DNA of 64,000 nucleotides, from NCBI GenBank assembly GCA_016169945.1, contig JADLSH010000044.1, forward strand, positions 62,001-126,000, written 5' to 3'. This document shows, piece by piece, positions 9,981-20,499 of the stretch. This stretch comes from Trachythela sp. YZ-2020. Taxonomy: Eukaryota; Cnidaria; Anthozoa; Malacalcyonacea; Clavulariidae. Each line of letters starts with the position of its first letter. Within the stretch, counting starts at the first letter, position 1. The notes beneath the pieces are model-generated. The model was not told where the DNA came from. It ran no database searches and saw only the letters and a list, made by a program, of their open reading frames with translations. The translations under genes were made by a program, and so were the position numbers.

Positions 9981-11372
9981 TTAGCAGTTGTGAGTAGCGA
10001 TTTTGTGTTCAAAGATTTGCAGTGATTTGCTTTCTCTTATTTCCTTTGGTAAAGAGTTCCATATGAATGCTCCATCAAACATGAAACTCTTTTTCATGTT
10101 GTTTGTACGAGGTTGTGGCAAACAAACGGCCGATGAAACGTTCCGAAGATTGTAACTTGTCGTTTCGTTTTTGTTAGTAAAAAGGTTTGTGAGACTCTTT
10201 GGTCCCATGTTATTTAAAATTTTAAACATAACCTTAGCCTTTGCTTTTATTCGTTGCGTTTTAAGTGGTTGCCATCCTAATTCGTTTAACACGATATCAT
10301 GATGAACTTCATTGCTCGAATATGTAATTATGCGAGCTGCTCTATTATGCAGTTTTTGTAGTCTTGTTGACTGGGTTTCACCAAACACATTCCATACTTC
10401 ACAACAATAATTGAAGTATGGTTGCACTATTGCATTGTAAACAGAGAGAAGCGAGTCTCTGTCAACAAATACCCTCAAACGACGAAGGGCACCGAGTCCT
10501 GAATTTATTTTCTTACATACATTTTCAGTATTTTTTTTCCAGGAGAGATGTTGATCAACAGTTACTCCTAATGTCTTGCATTCAAAAACTTGTTTAATTG
10601 GTGTTTTGTCTATATTAACTTTAATCTGATGATTCGAGACACTATTTATCATTGGTTTTGATCCAATTAGCATGAATTCAGTTTTTGGAACATTGAGACT
10701 AAGCTTGTTTGCTATTAACCATTTTCTAAGGTTATCTAAGTCTGTGTTCATAGCAACTTCAACATCATCTATAGTATCACCCGTGGCTGTTAAATTTGTG
10801 TCATCAGCAAATAATCGGGACCTAGTTTCATTTAAGCATTGTGGTAAATCATTTATGTATAGTAGAAAGAACAAAGGCCCCAATATTGAGCTTTGAGGAA
10901 CACCACATTTAATCTTGCGCTCAGATGAAACAAATCCATTCACTCTACATTTTTTATTTCGGTTAAAAAGATATGATTTCAATAGTAAATATGCATTCCC
11001 TTTGATTCCGCAAAGTTCTAGTTTTTTAAGTAGAATTTGGTGATCCACAGTATCAAATGCTTTTTTTAGATCAATGAATACTACCAAACTGAATTGCTTT
11101 CTATCCATGTTCACATACCAACTGTTTGTACAATCTAGTAATGCAGTAGCAGTGGAATGGAATTTTCTGAAGCCAAATTGATTTTCGGAAAGCAGTTCAT
11201 TTTGGGTTAAGTAATCATACAATTGATTGTAGAGAATCCTTTCCATAATTTTGCTTATGGCGGGTAAAACTGAAATAGGTCTGTAGTTTCCTGGTAAATT
11301 TCGTTGACCACTTTTATACAGTGGTGTGACCCTTGCTACTTTCCATTCACTTGGGAAAGAGCATAAGGTCAT
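9981..11372 (-). pseudogene. LINE A reverse transcriptase
   Basis: 463 codons of the ORF2 reverse transcriptase. Motifs in order: YRPISVLPAISKIMERIL (fingers), FIDLKKAFDTVDH with the first catalytic aspartate (about residue 99), GVPQSSILGPLFFLLYIND (about 160; the usual GVPQGS reads GVPQSS) and RLFADDTNL with the catalytic FADD (about 186). The C-terminal thumb-like region contains RLQKLHNRAARIITY, as in CR1 and jockey proteins. Upstream, 11373-11713 continues the same domain in another frame (KATGIDNISSKI near 11460), so a frameshift near 11713 separates it from the endonuclease. Confidence 0.9.
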
Positions 11373-11713
11373 GGTTTGATTAAATATATAAGTTAATGAG
11401 CTAGAAATAATAGGTGATACTATTTTAATAATTTTACTGGAGATGTTGTCTATACCAGTTGCTTTGAAACTTGAAAGGCCTCGGAGGAGATGATATATGT
11501 TGTCTACAGTTACAGCTTTGAAATTAGTGAATTCAGATTCAGATGTATTAATGTATTGTAGAAAATTACTTTCAGAGTTATTAATTTCACTTGCTAAACT
11601 TGGACCAATGTCTGAGAAGAATTTATTAAAGCCTTCAGCAATTTCCTTAGGACTTTGTAAAGTTTCCTCACAAATATTTAACTCATTTACCTGAGTAGGT
11701 CTATTTTTACGGC

Positions 11714-12376
11714 CTAAGAAACATGTTTTCCATTTTTCATGTTTCTAATCTCAACAATGTTTCTTTGATGTTTCTTAGCCATGTTAATTTTTCTAATTGC
11801 AAATATAAGACTGTGATCACTAATTCCTGTGTGAATTACCCCAGAATTACAGATATTTTCTGGTTTATTGGTAACAAAGTGATCAAGAAGACTGGAAGTT
11901 GTCATAGTTACCCGAGTAGATTCTTCAATCACCTGCGATAGTTGATACATTTCATATCTTAGTTGACTTAGTTGTGACTTAGTTGCTTGATCCGAATTTA
12001 TCTTAAGTAGGTCACAATTTAGATCCCCAAGAATAACAACTACTTTGTTTTCATCATCAATTGCTTGAATAAAGCTTTCAAGATGAGTAAAAAATTCAGT
12101 TTCTGCACTAGGAGGTCTATACACAGAAATAACAAAACATGGCTGACTGTGTGGTTTTATAATTTCAATGCATACAGCCTCTAGCTCAGGTGGTACTAGA
12201 TCATTTCTGATATGGTAATTAATCGAGCTACGTAGGTAAATACAGACACCACCCCCTCTTCTTGATCTGTCTTTTCTAACAATATCATAGCCATCAATGT
12301 GAACCATGCTATCAGTAATTTTTGAATCAAGCCTGGTTTCATTAAATGCTATAACATCAAGTTTTTTGTTTGACAA
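11714..12376 (-). pseudogene. LINE A AP-like endonuclease
   Basis: Endonuclease domain that nicks target DNA to prime reverse transcription. Motifs visible: FNETRLD (catalytic Glu, residues 12-18), RRGGGVCIYLR (about 40-50), VYRPPSAET, ILGDLNCDL (GDxN, about 115) and the C-terminal SDHSLIF (about 186-192). All key residues are present. It is the only complete endonuclease domain among the LINEs of this window. The frame ends at 11714, where an indel shifts the downstream linker and RT. The N-terminal strand before KLDVIAF is missing because the element is truncated. Confidence 0.9.
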
Positions 12377-12534
12377 AAAACTCGTGTGTTAGTCGTATGT
12401 ACTCGTATGTTAGTCGTATGTACTCGTGTGTTACTCGTATGTACCCGTATGTACTCGTATGTAACTCGTATGTCACTCGTGTTACTCGTGTGGTGTTTTA
12501 GTCACGATCAAAAAGATTAAGGGTTGAGCAGTAA

Positions 12535-12657
12535 AGGCGATGTTATACCGGACAACTTTGAACAACAACTCATAAAGCAAATAGGTTATACGAAATTTGA
12601 TTGGTAACGATTTGCATTGAGAGATGTTGTTGAAAGTTATCCCGTGAAACATCGCCT
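12535..12657. mobile_element. 123-bp MITE
   Basis: Ends AGGCGATGTT match inverted with AGGCGATGTT (ending at 12657), and AACTTTgAACAACA pairs further in with AACTTTcAACAACA. Flanks are TAA and TAT, as for the MITE at 6732-6958. It is close to a perfect hairpin and non-coding. Confidence 0.6.
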
Positions 12658-12924
12658 TATGTTACATCTATAATGACTATATAAAATGAACAATTGTAAA
12701 CAACTAGTTAATTTTTATAATTTTTATAGTTATACGCCTAAATAGGGTAATAAGCGAAAAAGCACGCTAGCTTGGAGGTGAATTTTTACGTACGACACGC
12801 TGATTTTAGTCTTGAGACTTGGACGTATTTTGGTATAAAATTTGATGTAGTTGCAACCGTTAGCGAAATGCAACAGGCACGGTCGTATATACAGGAATGC
12901 TGCCTTGTTATACAGTGTAAGTAA

Positions 12925-13668
12925 AGCCGGGCGCACACTAGTGCAAGTTGTACGCACAGATGTCATTCGTGACCAATTACGTGCGACGAAAATCCTAGTG
13001 TGCGGGGAAAATATACAGGATTTTTGTCACTCGTGTCGTGAACAACAAATATCAAACGTGTTTGATATTTTCTGTCATTCGTGACAAAAATTCCTCGCAG
13101 CAAAGAAGTGCGCATGCGTGTTATTTCCCAAAACAACATGGCGGATAGTGAACAAACACTTGCAGCTAGCGATAGGAATTGCGGCGGGCATTTGCCTGAC
13201 TATAGTTAAGTCAAATACTTATAAAATAAACCTTTCCCACCTCCAACCCTTAACCTAACCCTAACCAGAAATGTCTGAAAAGGAATTTTGGGGTTAAAAC
13301 AAGTCGGAAAAAATTATTTGAAAGAAAAAATAATTTAAGTGAGAAAAAAGTTTTGGCCGGGATTGACCGGGCTTGAACAGCCGCTCTAAGAAACTGTAGC
13401 CAGCGCACGCCCTAAACCACTACGCCACCGACTAGCTCGCTGAATGCAATTGCAATAAACCACTATATATAATGCTAAACATACATTCTTTGCTGCGAGG
13501 AATTTTTGTCACGAATGACAGAAAATATCAAACACGTTTGATATTTGTTGTTCACGACACGAGTGACAAAAATCCTGTATATTTTCCCCGCACACTAGGA
13601 TTTTCGTCGCACGTAATTGGTCACGAATGACATCTGTGCGTACAACTTGCACTAGTGTGCGCCGGGCT
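12925..13668. mobile_element. 744-bp Harbinger-type MITE with 183-bp inverted repeats
   Basis: Inverted repeats at 12925-13107 and 13486-13668 are nearly identical for 183 bp, starting AGCCGGGC and AGCCCGGC. The TAA on both flanks (12922-12924 and 13669-13671) is the TWA duplication expected for PIF/Harbinger. There is no transposase. The loop (13108-13485) carries a tRNA-like segment and a short CCTAACCCTAACC run. Confidence 0.85.
13357..13432 (-). other. tRNA-like segment inside the MITE loop
   Basis: On the minus strand an A-box-like TGGCGTAGTGG is followed about 45 bases later by TTCAAGCCC, a B-box-like element. This spacing fits an internal RNA polymerase III promoter. A closed cloverleaf is not obvious, so it is more likely a tRNA-derived fragment such as a SINE head than a working tRNA gene. 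Confidence 0.45.
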
Positions 13669-13820
13669 TAAAGCCCGCTGTAGCTTTGAGTCACTTTGTG
13701 GCTAAGGCCAGACTTAGCGACATGCCTAATTCCCATAAGGTACTATAAGGCATAACACTGAGGCCACAGCAGAGATAAATTCATCGTCATCGGCACCTTA
13801 TTAGAGATCTTACGATTTAA

Positions 13821-14170
13821 GATGGCAACGTGACGACGACGGCTATAAATACAATGAAATTCATAGTATTTAAGAAAATAAATCATTATAAATGCCATGG
13901 GAGTTTTAGATGTCGTCCTCGCTCTGTTTACAACGGTAAACCACAGATTTTTACGTCTTGTGTACAACCTCTGCATTTCAAGCCGCGGGAAGTGCACAGT
14001 ACTCAACAACTTAGCTCAGTACTGATGTACAAATCTTATCTACTAAAAAGTCCTTATCTCAACTTCCACAAACTGATAATACACGACAATTTGATAATAC
14101 ACGACAATTTTTTATCCAATCACTTATTTGAGTGAGTTTATTTTGCCCGTCGTCGTTCGCGTTGCCGTCC
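13821..14170. mobile_element. Possible MITE with CGTCGTC ends
   Basis: GATGGCAACGTGACGACGACGG at 13821 has an imperfect inverted partner at 14146-14170 (GACGGCAACGCGAACGACGACGGG). I could not read a convincing target duplication. The inner part is AT-rich and holds a short tandem repeat ATAATACACGACAATTT near 14075-14110. Confidence 0.35.
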
Positions 14171-14180
14171 TACATCATAA

Positions 14181-14439
14181 AGCCCGGTTCACACGAGTGA
14201 GATAAGCATAAGCAGAAATGCAAAAGAAAACTTTCCCTCTGGGGCTTAAAAATACAAAGCCGGAAGAATTTTTAAATGTCTTTTGTTCCGGCTTAGCTTA
14301 TGCTTAGAGGCTTGTGCTTATGCTTGTGCTTATGCTTGTGCTTATGTCGACGTTTGTGTTGCACACTTCACTGCATCCCTTTGTTTTACCTTTTGTCTTT
14401 CCTTATGCTTGTGCTTATCTCACTCGTGTGAACCAGGCT
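14181..14439. mobile_element. 259-bp Harbinger-type MITE, ends AGCCCGGTTCACACG
   Basis: Ends AGCCCGGTTCACACGAGTGA and, inverted, AGCCTGGTTCACACGAGTGA pair for over 30 bp. TAA flanks both sides (14178-14180 and 14440-14442). The inside has a tandem GCTTATGCTTGT repeat (about 14293-14345). The AGCC terminus is shared with the MITEs at 6732 and 12925. Confidence 0.82.
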
Positions 14440-15879
14440 TAAATCTGTACAGGGTGTCCCAAAAAAACGTCCCCTTTTAGAAATTACTCTTGTGCGTTAT
14501 TATACCTTTGGGAATTTAAATTGAATTGTACATGAACTGCGGAAGTATTTACAACTTCCCTTCGTCCAAATAATTTAACGCGACGTATAAGTTGTTACGA
14601 CAAATACTCGTTGCTCTGCAGTCAGTTGAACCATTCTTACTCGAACTGACGGTAAGACGAATTTGTAATTTTACATTTTTGTGTTGCTGTTCGTCTTAGG
14701 GGCTGTTTATATGGAAGCCGGGCTGGCTCGCTGACCAGCCAGCCCGCTTAGCGAGATCTCGCCGTGTAATTGATTTTATAGTAAAAACTACTGTGCGTTT
14801 ATATGGACAAGCGGGCTGGCCCGGCTCCCGAGATCTCGCTTGAAAAAGGCGAGATCTCGCTTACCCGGATGAAAATTTCCCCATATAAACACTCGCTAAC
14901 CGGGCCAGCCCGGTTGCCGGGATGAAAGTTGAAAGAGACACCGCCGCCAATTTGTCTGCGAGCTATTTTTAAGAACTGTCAAAACAATGTCAAAGGTCAA
15001 AACAACAAAATCATCCCGCCTGCCGGGATGAAATTTTCTCATGTAAACACAGCCTCGTACCCAGGCGCTTTAACGTGCTAAGCGCGCGCGACAACACGCG
15101 AGGGGAGAAATGGAAAATTCGGTGGGAAGCGCCTGGGAGAAAATGCTTCCAAGATGGCGGTCACAATTTGTAATCAAAATGTCAACAGAAAGATATTATG
15201 CGAATAAAGGCAATAAAACATTGTTCAAAACCATGATATATCAAGGCAACGTGTGGAGTATTTACTACAGTCTACAGCTGGAAAGGAGTAAAATAAAGAC
15301 ACTGTATTGTATCAGTGTGTCACTGATTTTAATATTGAAGGATTTTCGCAAATCACTGAAAAATCTCAGTGGCTAGCCACACGTTTATATATTAAATTTT
15401 AATACCGTGTTCTCTGCATATTATTATTAAATTGGATAGATGGATAATACTTTATAACCTATCAAGGGAATAATGAGGTATATTTGTATACAATGTACTC
15501 TACATGTACAACTATAAAAGTTTATATTTGTATAATATTTTATAGCATGAAAGCCAGAAAGCTTTTTATTAAGCAGTGACAGACACTTTGTAAAATATAG
15601 TAGGTGCAAATATGGTTTACTCGCATATTTTGACCCTTCTAGTTGGCTTCTATTGCAGTATTAATCTAAGTATGGAAAGAAAGAGCTGGAACCTTCACAT
15701 GTTCAGTGCCCAAGTGTGTTGGCTCTTTCTCAATATATGAGCAACCGGAATAGGCATTAAGGATTATTAGGGTTAGGTTAGGGCCGTGTATATACAAAAT
15801 GGTGTTACAATATACTGTATTACAAAGGAAATAACAAAATATTAATATGAAAAACTTAAACACAACTATATACATGGAA

Positions 15880-16344
15880 TCATTTGGTTATTTCAAGTCG
15901 CTCTTTAAAAGCATTGATTGATAGCTCTCGATAATCGTTGGTTATGTCACTCGATAATTCGTTCCACGACTTTGCCGCTCTATACGAAAAACTTCTTTTT
16001 AGGAAATTAGTCCTTGGTTTTGGGAGTGCTAGTTTAGTGTGGTTACTTCTTAGACAATAGAAATCGTTTTTACACTCAGTAAATAATTCTCTAAGATAAT
16101 CCGGCGCTTGTCTGGTTAGCGCTTTAAATGTCATAATTGCTTCCCTGTTTTTTAAATCAAGTTCAATTGGAAGCCAATTGAGGTCTTCCAAAATTTGAGT
16201 GGAACGAATATCGTATGTGCTTGAAGTTATCACACGCGCAGCTCTCCTTTGCAATTTTGCGAGTTTATTAATTATAGTACAAGATCCATCGTTCCAGACT
16301 GTTGAGCAATAGTTAAAGTGAGGCAAGACAAATGCATTGTACAT
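15880..16344 (-). pseudogene. LINE B ORF2 C-terminal region
   Basis: 154 codons: YNAFVLPHFNYCSTVWN and KLAKLQRRAARVITSSTYDI, the conserved tail after the RT palm in CR1/jockey ORF2 proteins, then WLPIELDLKNREAIMTFKAL and a final SWNELSSDI segment. The stop at 15880 is the natural end of ORF2. Its upstream continuation is at 20500-21783, on the far side of LINE C. Confidence 0.85.
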
Positions 16345-16385
16345 ATTTATTAATATGTGCCTAGGAACAAATGATCTAGCTCTTT

Positions 16386-16651
16386 TCTATTAAATGCAAG
16401 AAGTTTAAAAAGACAGCAAAAATCTACCATAGAATCAAATAGAACGTTGTACAACTTGCAACATTTTCAAGATCTTGTCTACACTAATGACTTGGATGTT
16501 GTCTGTGTAACCGAAACATGGTTAAATGAAAATATTCTGGACTCAGAAATTTTGCACTCTGATTATACGATTTACAGAAAAGACAGGGAAACACGTCGTG
16601 CTGGGGGAGTCTTAGTTGGAATCAAATCAGATAAATTTAAATCTGTGAAAG
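16386..16651 (+). pseudogene. LINE C endonuclease N-terminal part
   Basis: AP-like endonuclease start: LLNARSL, LDVVCVTETWLNENILDS (catalytic Glu in TETW) and TRRAGGVLVGIK. The hAT insertion breaks it here. On the far side (17865-17935) a short piece VEVESASNESY continues the domain, and then the frame jumps to the end of the domain. The YRPP and GDxN parts are missing. Confidence 0.85.
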
Positions 16652-17856
16652 CAGGGGCGTAGCGATAGGGGGGCGCGGGGGGGTGCTGGACCCCCCCAAT
16701 GATACCTGCGTCGGCAAAATTGGATTCTTGTCGGCAAATTTAAGGTTTAGAATATTAATATGTTATGCGAGCCCCATTGTTGCAGAACTCTTCAACGTTT
16801 TGGAAGCACTTTTCGTGTTTTTTACCGGTAGTACGAAACGCAACACTTCTTTGCAAGAGTTTATGCAGTCCATGGAGGTAGACAATCCACTGAATCTTCG
16901 AAATCTTTCCAGAACTCGATGGGCGGCTCGCGCCGAGTCAATAAAGTCCGTGTGGAACAGCTACGAAGCCATTCTAGACAGCCTTTCCAATCTCGAAACA
17001 GCTGACGACAGGGGTGCTGCTTCTGGTTTGCGCACTAAGTTACTACGCTTTGACTTCATTGTGACAATAATGTTCATGAAGTATATTATGTACAAGCGAA
17101 TGACCGAGACTCTTCAAAGCGAGGACTTCCATACAGTCGACAGTAAAGAGTCTTGAAAACGTGAACAACGACACCGATGGAATGAATGCAGAAATTAAAG
17201 CGGCTGTATCGTTTGCTGAGAAGCTGGGAACAGATGTTGACAGTGATTTTCGTCGATCAGTGGGGCACGACTCGATGATAATCCCAATACAACTGCCAAT
17301 TTAGACGTAGAGGCGTTCTATCGCAAAGAGTTCAAAGCTGTTCTAGATACACAGATTAGCACGTTTACGGATGTTTTGGAGAACTGTGTTGCCACAATCA
17401 AACGTCTCTTCGAAGCCCTCCAGCCCGGAAAAGAACCATCTTCACTTGAAGCCTATGAAGCTATGGCAAAGTTTCATCCAGAGAAAGGCAGACCTGATCC
17501 CGAAGCACTGATGTCCGAAATGGAAACCTTTGCGTTGCACTTTGAAACCACAAAGGCGGATGTTAACGATATTTCTGGGGCCGCTAACAAAGCTGAAGAA
17601 ATGAAATCGGTGTTCCCGCTAACCAACAGAGCGTTTCGCCTTGCATTAACTGCTCCAGTAACTGTTGCCAAGGATGAGAGAACTTTTAGTAAGTTAAAAA
17701 TTGTGAAAAACCTGTGCAGATCAAGAACCAATTACCTTGATTTATTATGAAACGATATTTATGAACACATCATTGACCACGCCCTTGCCACGCCCATTCT
17801 GTCGGCAAAATTGTGGCTTGGACCCCCCCAAACACAAAGCCTTCGCTACGCCCCTG
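16652..17856 (+). mobile_element. hAT transposon, internally deleted
   Basis: Ends CAGGGGCGTAGCGATAGGGG and, inverted, CAGGGGCGTAGCGAAGGCTT; perfect 8-bp duplications TGTGAAAG at 16644-16651 and 17857-17864. These are the classical hAT signatures. 1205 bp remain, coding for two separated parts of a ZMYM1-like hAT transposase, so the central catalytic region and N-terminus are deleted. It is the innermost element of the nest. Confidence 0.93.
16750..17750 (+). pseudogene. hAT transposase remnants (ZMYM1-like)
   Basis: First piece (about 16750-17156): LFNVLEALFVFFTGSTKR, LRNLSRTRWAARAESIKSVW and an AILDSLSNLE helix, typical of the late core of ZMYM1/hAT transposases. Second piece (17376-17750, after stops near 17154 and 17300): the C-terminal dimerisation domain with VFPLTNRAFRLALTAPVTVA, DERTFSKLKIVKNLCRS. 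The N-terminal zinc finger and first catalytic aspartate are absent. Several stops and shifts separate the pieces, so no protein is expected. Confidence 0.85.
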
Positions 17857-17906
17857 TGTGAAAGAGTTTAGATCAGTGACTAATTTCGAATTAGAATTAG
17901 TAGCCG

Positions 17907-20312
17907 TTGAAGTGGAATCTGCATCAAATGAAAGTTATCTCGAGTATACCTGAGCAGCTGTGCATAAACGAAGTTCTGAAACCAGACGAAGCAGAGATAT
18001 TTTCAGACCATTGTGTTATTTTTTTCGATCTAAAAATTTCCGTCAAAGCTCCACCCAAGATACGCCGCTGTGTTTACGATTATCGGAGAGGTGATTTTCA
18101 AGGCTTACGATCTACTCTACATGCAGCAAATTTGTCCAACCTTATCTTGGATGATGGCGATGACATAAACAACGACTGGCTTCGCTGGAAGAAGTCATTT
18201 CATGCAAGTGTAACTAAATACATTCCCCGAAAAATATTAAAAGGTAGGAATCCTTTGCCTTGGATCAATGGTGAAATAATTAATCTCATTAAAAAGAAAG
18301 AAACAATTCGACAAAAACTGAAACGTTCACCAACATCCGATTATCTCAAAACAAAATTCAAAGATTTACGCCGTGAAGTTAAGCGTTTAATTCGTGAAGG
18401 TCGGAACACATTTTTTGGGTTAATGGAATCGAATCTGAAATCTAATCCTAAGCGCTTTTGGTCAATCCTCAGTCATAAATCTAAAGTGAAAAGTATTCCT
18501 GAAGTCATATCCCTCGTTAAAGATAACGGTCAAACAGTTAGAAATCAAGACAGATCATTTGCAAACAACCCTCAGGATATAGCTGAACTTTTCAACTGTT
18601 ATTTTTCTTCCGTTTTTACCTCTGACGATGGCAATGGGCTGGAGGAGAGTCGAGTTCAACAAGAACCTGTTCTTGCAGACTTAACTCTTAGTTGTGAAGA
18701 AGTACTATGTGTACTTAAGAACCTAGATGTTAACAAAGCGACAGGTGCAGATGACATACCAGCAAGAATTCTGAAAGAGTGCGCAGACGCGATCGCTCCT
18801 TCGCTTTGTGATCTTTTTAATAAGTCATTAAGATTGGGTAAAGTACCAGAAGAGTGGAAATGTGCCAATATTGTTCCAGTTCACAAGAGAGATAACAAGG
18901 AGTTTGCTGAAAATTATCGACCTATCTCGTTACTGCCTCTGATCTCTAAGGTTATGGAACGTTGCGTGTTTAATGCCATCAAGTATCACGTGCTTAATGT
19001 AATAAGTAAATGCCAACATGGTTTCCTTCCTGGTCGGTCCTGTGTAAATCAACTAATCGAAGCACTTGACCCAATTGGGTCCCATCTTGACAATGGTGGA
19101 CAGATTGATGTGATCTATATGGATATGTCGAAAGCCTTCGATACAGTTAGTCATCGGAAGGTCATCCAGGTGTCACAAGACTATGGATTCGGCGGGTCAT
19201 TGCTTCATTGGTTTGATTCTTATTTGCACAACCGCAAGCAGCGAGTTACTGTTCTTGGTGCGACTTCTAAGGTTCTTCCAGTTTCTTCCGGTGTTCCACA
19301 AGGATCCATCCTTGGACCTATGTTGTTCTTGTTGTACGTCAACACACTACCAGAATCCGTTACTACCAGCAAAGTGACCGCATTCGCTGACGACGTAAAG
19401 TTATTTCAACCAATCAAGAATACCACTGATGTTGCAGCAGTTCAGGAGGACTTAGATAATCTTGACTCTTGGGCTTCTGCAGCTGGTTTGAAATTTAATG
19501 AGAAAAAGTGCAAGGCCCAAACCATCACTAGGAAACATAACCCAGTACAATCATCCTATTCCTTAAAAGATATACCTTTGAAATCGACCAGCTCTGAGAG
19601 GGACCTCGGGGTGAGGATAACGAATGACCTTACATGGACTGAACAGGTTAACGAACGGTCAGCTAAAGCCAATAAATTGCTCGGATACGTCAGACGTAAT
19701 ACTCGTTACGTGTACAGTGTGACTGTTAGGCGTACAATATATCTGGCTTTAGTACGTGCCCATCTGGGTTATGCGACGCAAGTATGGGCGCCTCAGAAAG
19801 TTGGTCTTGTTGCCAAGCTAGAAAGAATCCAGAGACGTGCCACCAAGTATATCCTGAACCTTCCCTTCACTACATCAGTTTCGTACAAGGAAAGGTTAAT
19901 CAAAACCAATCTTTTGCCAATTAGCTACTGGCATGAATATCCAGACATGTTCTTTTTCTTCAAAGTTGTGAATGGCTGTACAAATTTAAATCCTGAAGTA
20001 ATTCCAACCCTTCGGCAGTCAACTAGAACCAGATCTAACTTAAACAATCTTCAATACTCAGTTCGCCATTGCAAAACTACTACTTTTCAAAACTCATTCT
20101 TTAATAGATCTGTGAGAATATGGAACACTCTCGTTAACGAATATGATAACTTTAATACCAACAATCCTAATGCGTTTAAGTCTATTTTATTTGACTATTA
20201 CTTTGCTGCCTTACAATCCGCATATGAACCTGATGACCCTAGAACATGGAAAACAATTTGTGTAAAATGTAACTCTGTCCGTAGCCTCTTGAAGATTTCG
20301 TGTTGTTTTTAA
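17907..20312 (+). CDS. LINE C reverse transcriptase, 801-codon open frame
   Basis: The longest open frame in the window. It starts in the last part of the endonuclease (FSDHCVIFFDL, about residues 32-42, the SDH motif), then a linker, then RT from about residue 320: NYRPISLLPLISKVMERCVF, YMDMSKAFDTVSHRKV (catalytic Asp near 404), SSGVPQGSILGPMLFLLYVN (about 465) and TAFADDVKLF (FADD near 491). The conserved thumb-like tail follows (RAHLGYATQVWAP, KLERIQRRATKYILN). It ends naturally at TAA 20310-20312. The RT itself looks intact, which suggests a fairly young copy. The listed start is simply the first usable start codon; the true ORF2 start is lost to truncation, the hAT insertion and an endonuclease deletion. 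Confidence 0.9.
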   Translation: MKWNLHQMKVISSIPEQLCINEVLKPDEAEIFSDHCVIFFDLKISVKAPPKIRRCVYDYRRGDFQGLRSTLHAANLSNLILDDGDDINNDWLRWKKSFHASVTKYIPRKILKGRNPLPWINGEIINLIKKKETIRQKLKRSPTSDYLKTKFKDLRREVKRLIREGRNTFFGLMESNLKSNPKRFWSILSHKSKVKSIPEVISLVKDNGQTVRNQDRSFANNPQDIAELFNCYFSSVFTSDDGNGLEESRVQQEPVLADLTLSCEEVLCVLKNLDVNKATGADDIPARILKECADAIAPSLCDLFNKSLRLGKVPEEWKCANIVPVHKRDNKEFAENYRPISLLPLISKVMERCVFNAIKYHVLNVISKCQHGFLPGRSCVNQLIEALDPIGSHLDNGGQIDVIYMDMSKAFDTVSHRKVIQVSQDYGFGGSLLHWFDSYLHNRKQRVTVLGATSKVLPVSSGVPQGSILGPMLFLLYVNTLPESVTTSKVTAFADDVKLFQPIKNTTDVAAVQEDLDNLDSWASAAGLKFNEKKCKAQTITRKHNPVQSSYSLKDIPLKSTSSERDLGVRITNDLTWTEQVNERSAKANKLLGYVRRNTRYVYSVTVRRTIYLALVRAHLGYATQVWAPQKVGLVAKLERIQRRATKYILNLPFTTSVSYKERLIKTNLLPISYWHEYPDMFFFFKVVNGCTNLNPEVIPTLRQSTRTRSNLNNLQYSVRHCKTTTFQNSFFNRSVRIWNTLVNEYDNFNTNNPNAFKSILFDYYFAALQSAYEPDDPRTWKTICVKCNSVRSLLKISCCF

Positions 20313-20499
20313 TCTGTAATTAATGTTTGTTTATTTGTGTTTTATTGTACGTTGGGCCCGCAGTAATTGGCGCTGCTGTTGCGGATACCCTGCCATCGTG
20401 TTTCTTTATAGTTTTCTGTGTATTTTATCAGTATAATTTTGATAATTTCTTTATTGTATAAATATGACAAAGCTAATAAAATAAAAAAAATAAAAAAAG

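Larger units (their letters stand above)
9755..12376 (-). mobile_element. LINE A (CR1/jockey-type), 5' truncated
   Basis: Non-LTR retrotransposon on the minus strand, with an AP-like endonuclease upstream of a reverse transcriptase and a 3' tail of TAGA repeats (9755-9771 on the plus strand). It has no upstream ORF1 and stops at 12376 in the foldback minisatellite, so it is 5' truncated at the start of the endonuclease. It splits the right arm of the foldback element. Target duplications cannot be read because the target is itself tandemly repeated. Confidence 0.88.
8255..12509. mobile_element. Foldback-like element with minisatellite arms
   Basis: Inverted ends GATCGTGACTAAAACACCAC (8255-8274, and its complement ending at 12509) lead into arms made of tandem units of about 21 bp built from TACGAGTACA/TACGACTAACA (8276-8400; 9720-9754 plus 12377-12480). 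Flanks AAAAATATT (8246-8254) and AAAAAGATT (12510-12518) form a 9-bp duplication with one mismatch. Arms of tandem subrepeats and 9-bp duplications are the hallmarks of Drosophila FB-type foldback (Mutator-related) elements. The core (8401-9720) has no recognisable gene. A LINE is inserted in the right arm. Confidence 0.75.
16386..20499 (+). mobile_element. LINE C (CR1/jockey-type), plus strand
   Basis: Non-LTR element running opposite to LINE B and inserted in its RT. It begins at the first strand of the endonuclease (LLNARSL, near 16386), so it is 5' truncated. It is interrupted by a hAT element (16652-17856) and ends in an A-rich tail AATAAAATAAAAAAAATAAA (about 20476-20499). Its 3' untranslated part contains GGGCCCGCAGTAATTGG (about 20353), and a related 3'-end fragment occurs at 35447-35585. 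Confidence 0.85.

Noticed and set aside
13250..13265. CCTAACCCTAACC, telomere-like repeat
   Set aside because: Only about two units, inside the loop of a MITE; not an interstitial telomere array. The same holds for GGGTTAGGTTAGGG near 15768-15783.
13357..13432. Functional tRNA gene
   Set aside because: A and B boxes are visible but no convincing cloverleaf or acceptor stem; it lies in the loop of a transposable element.
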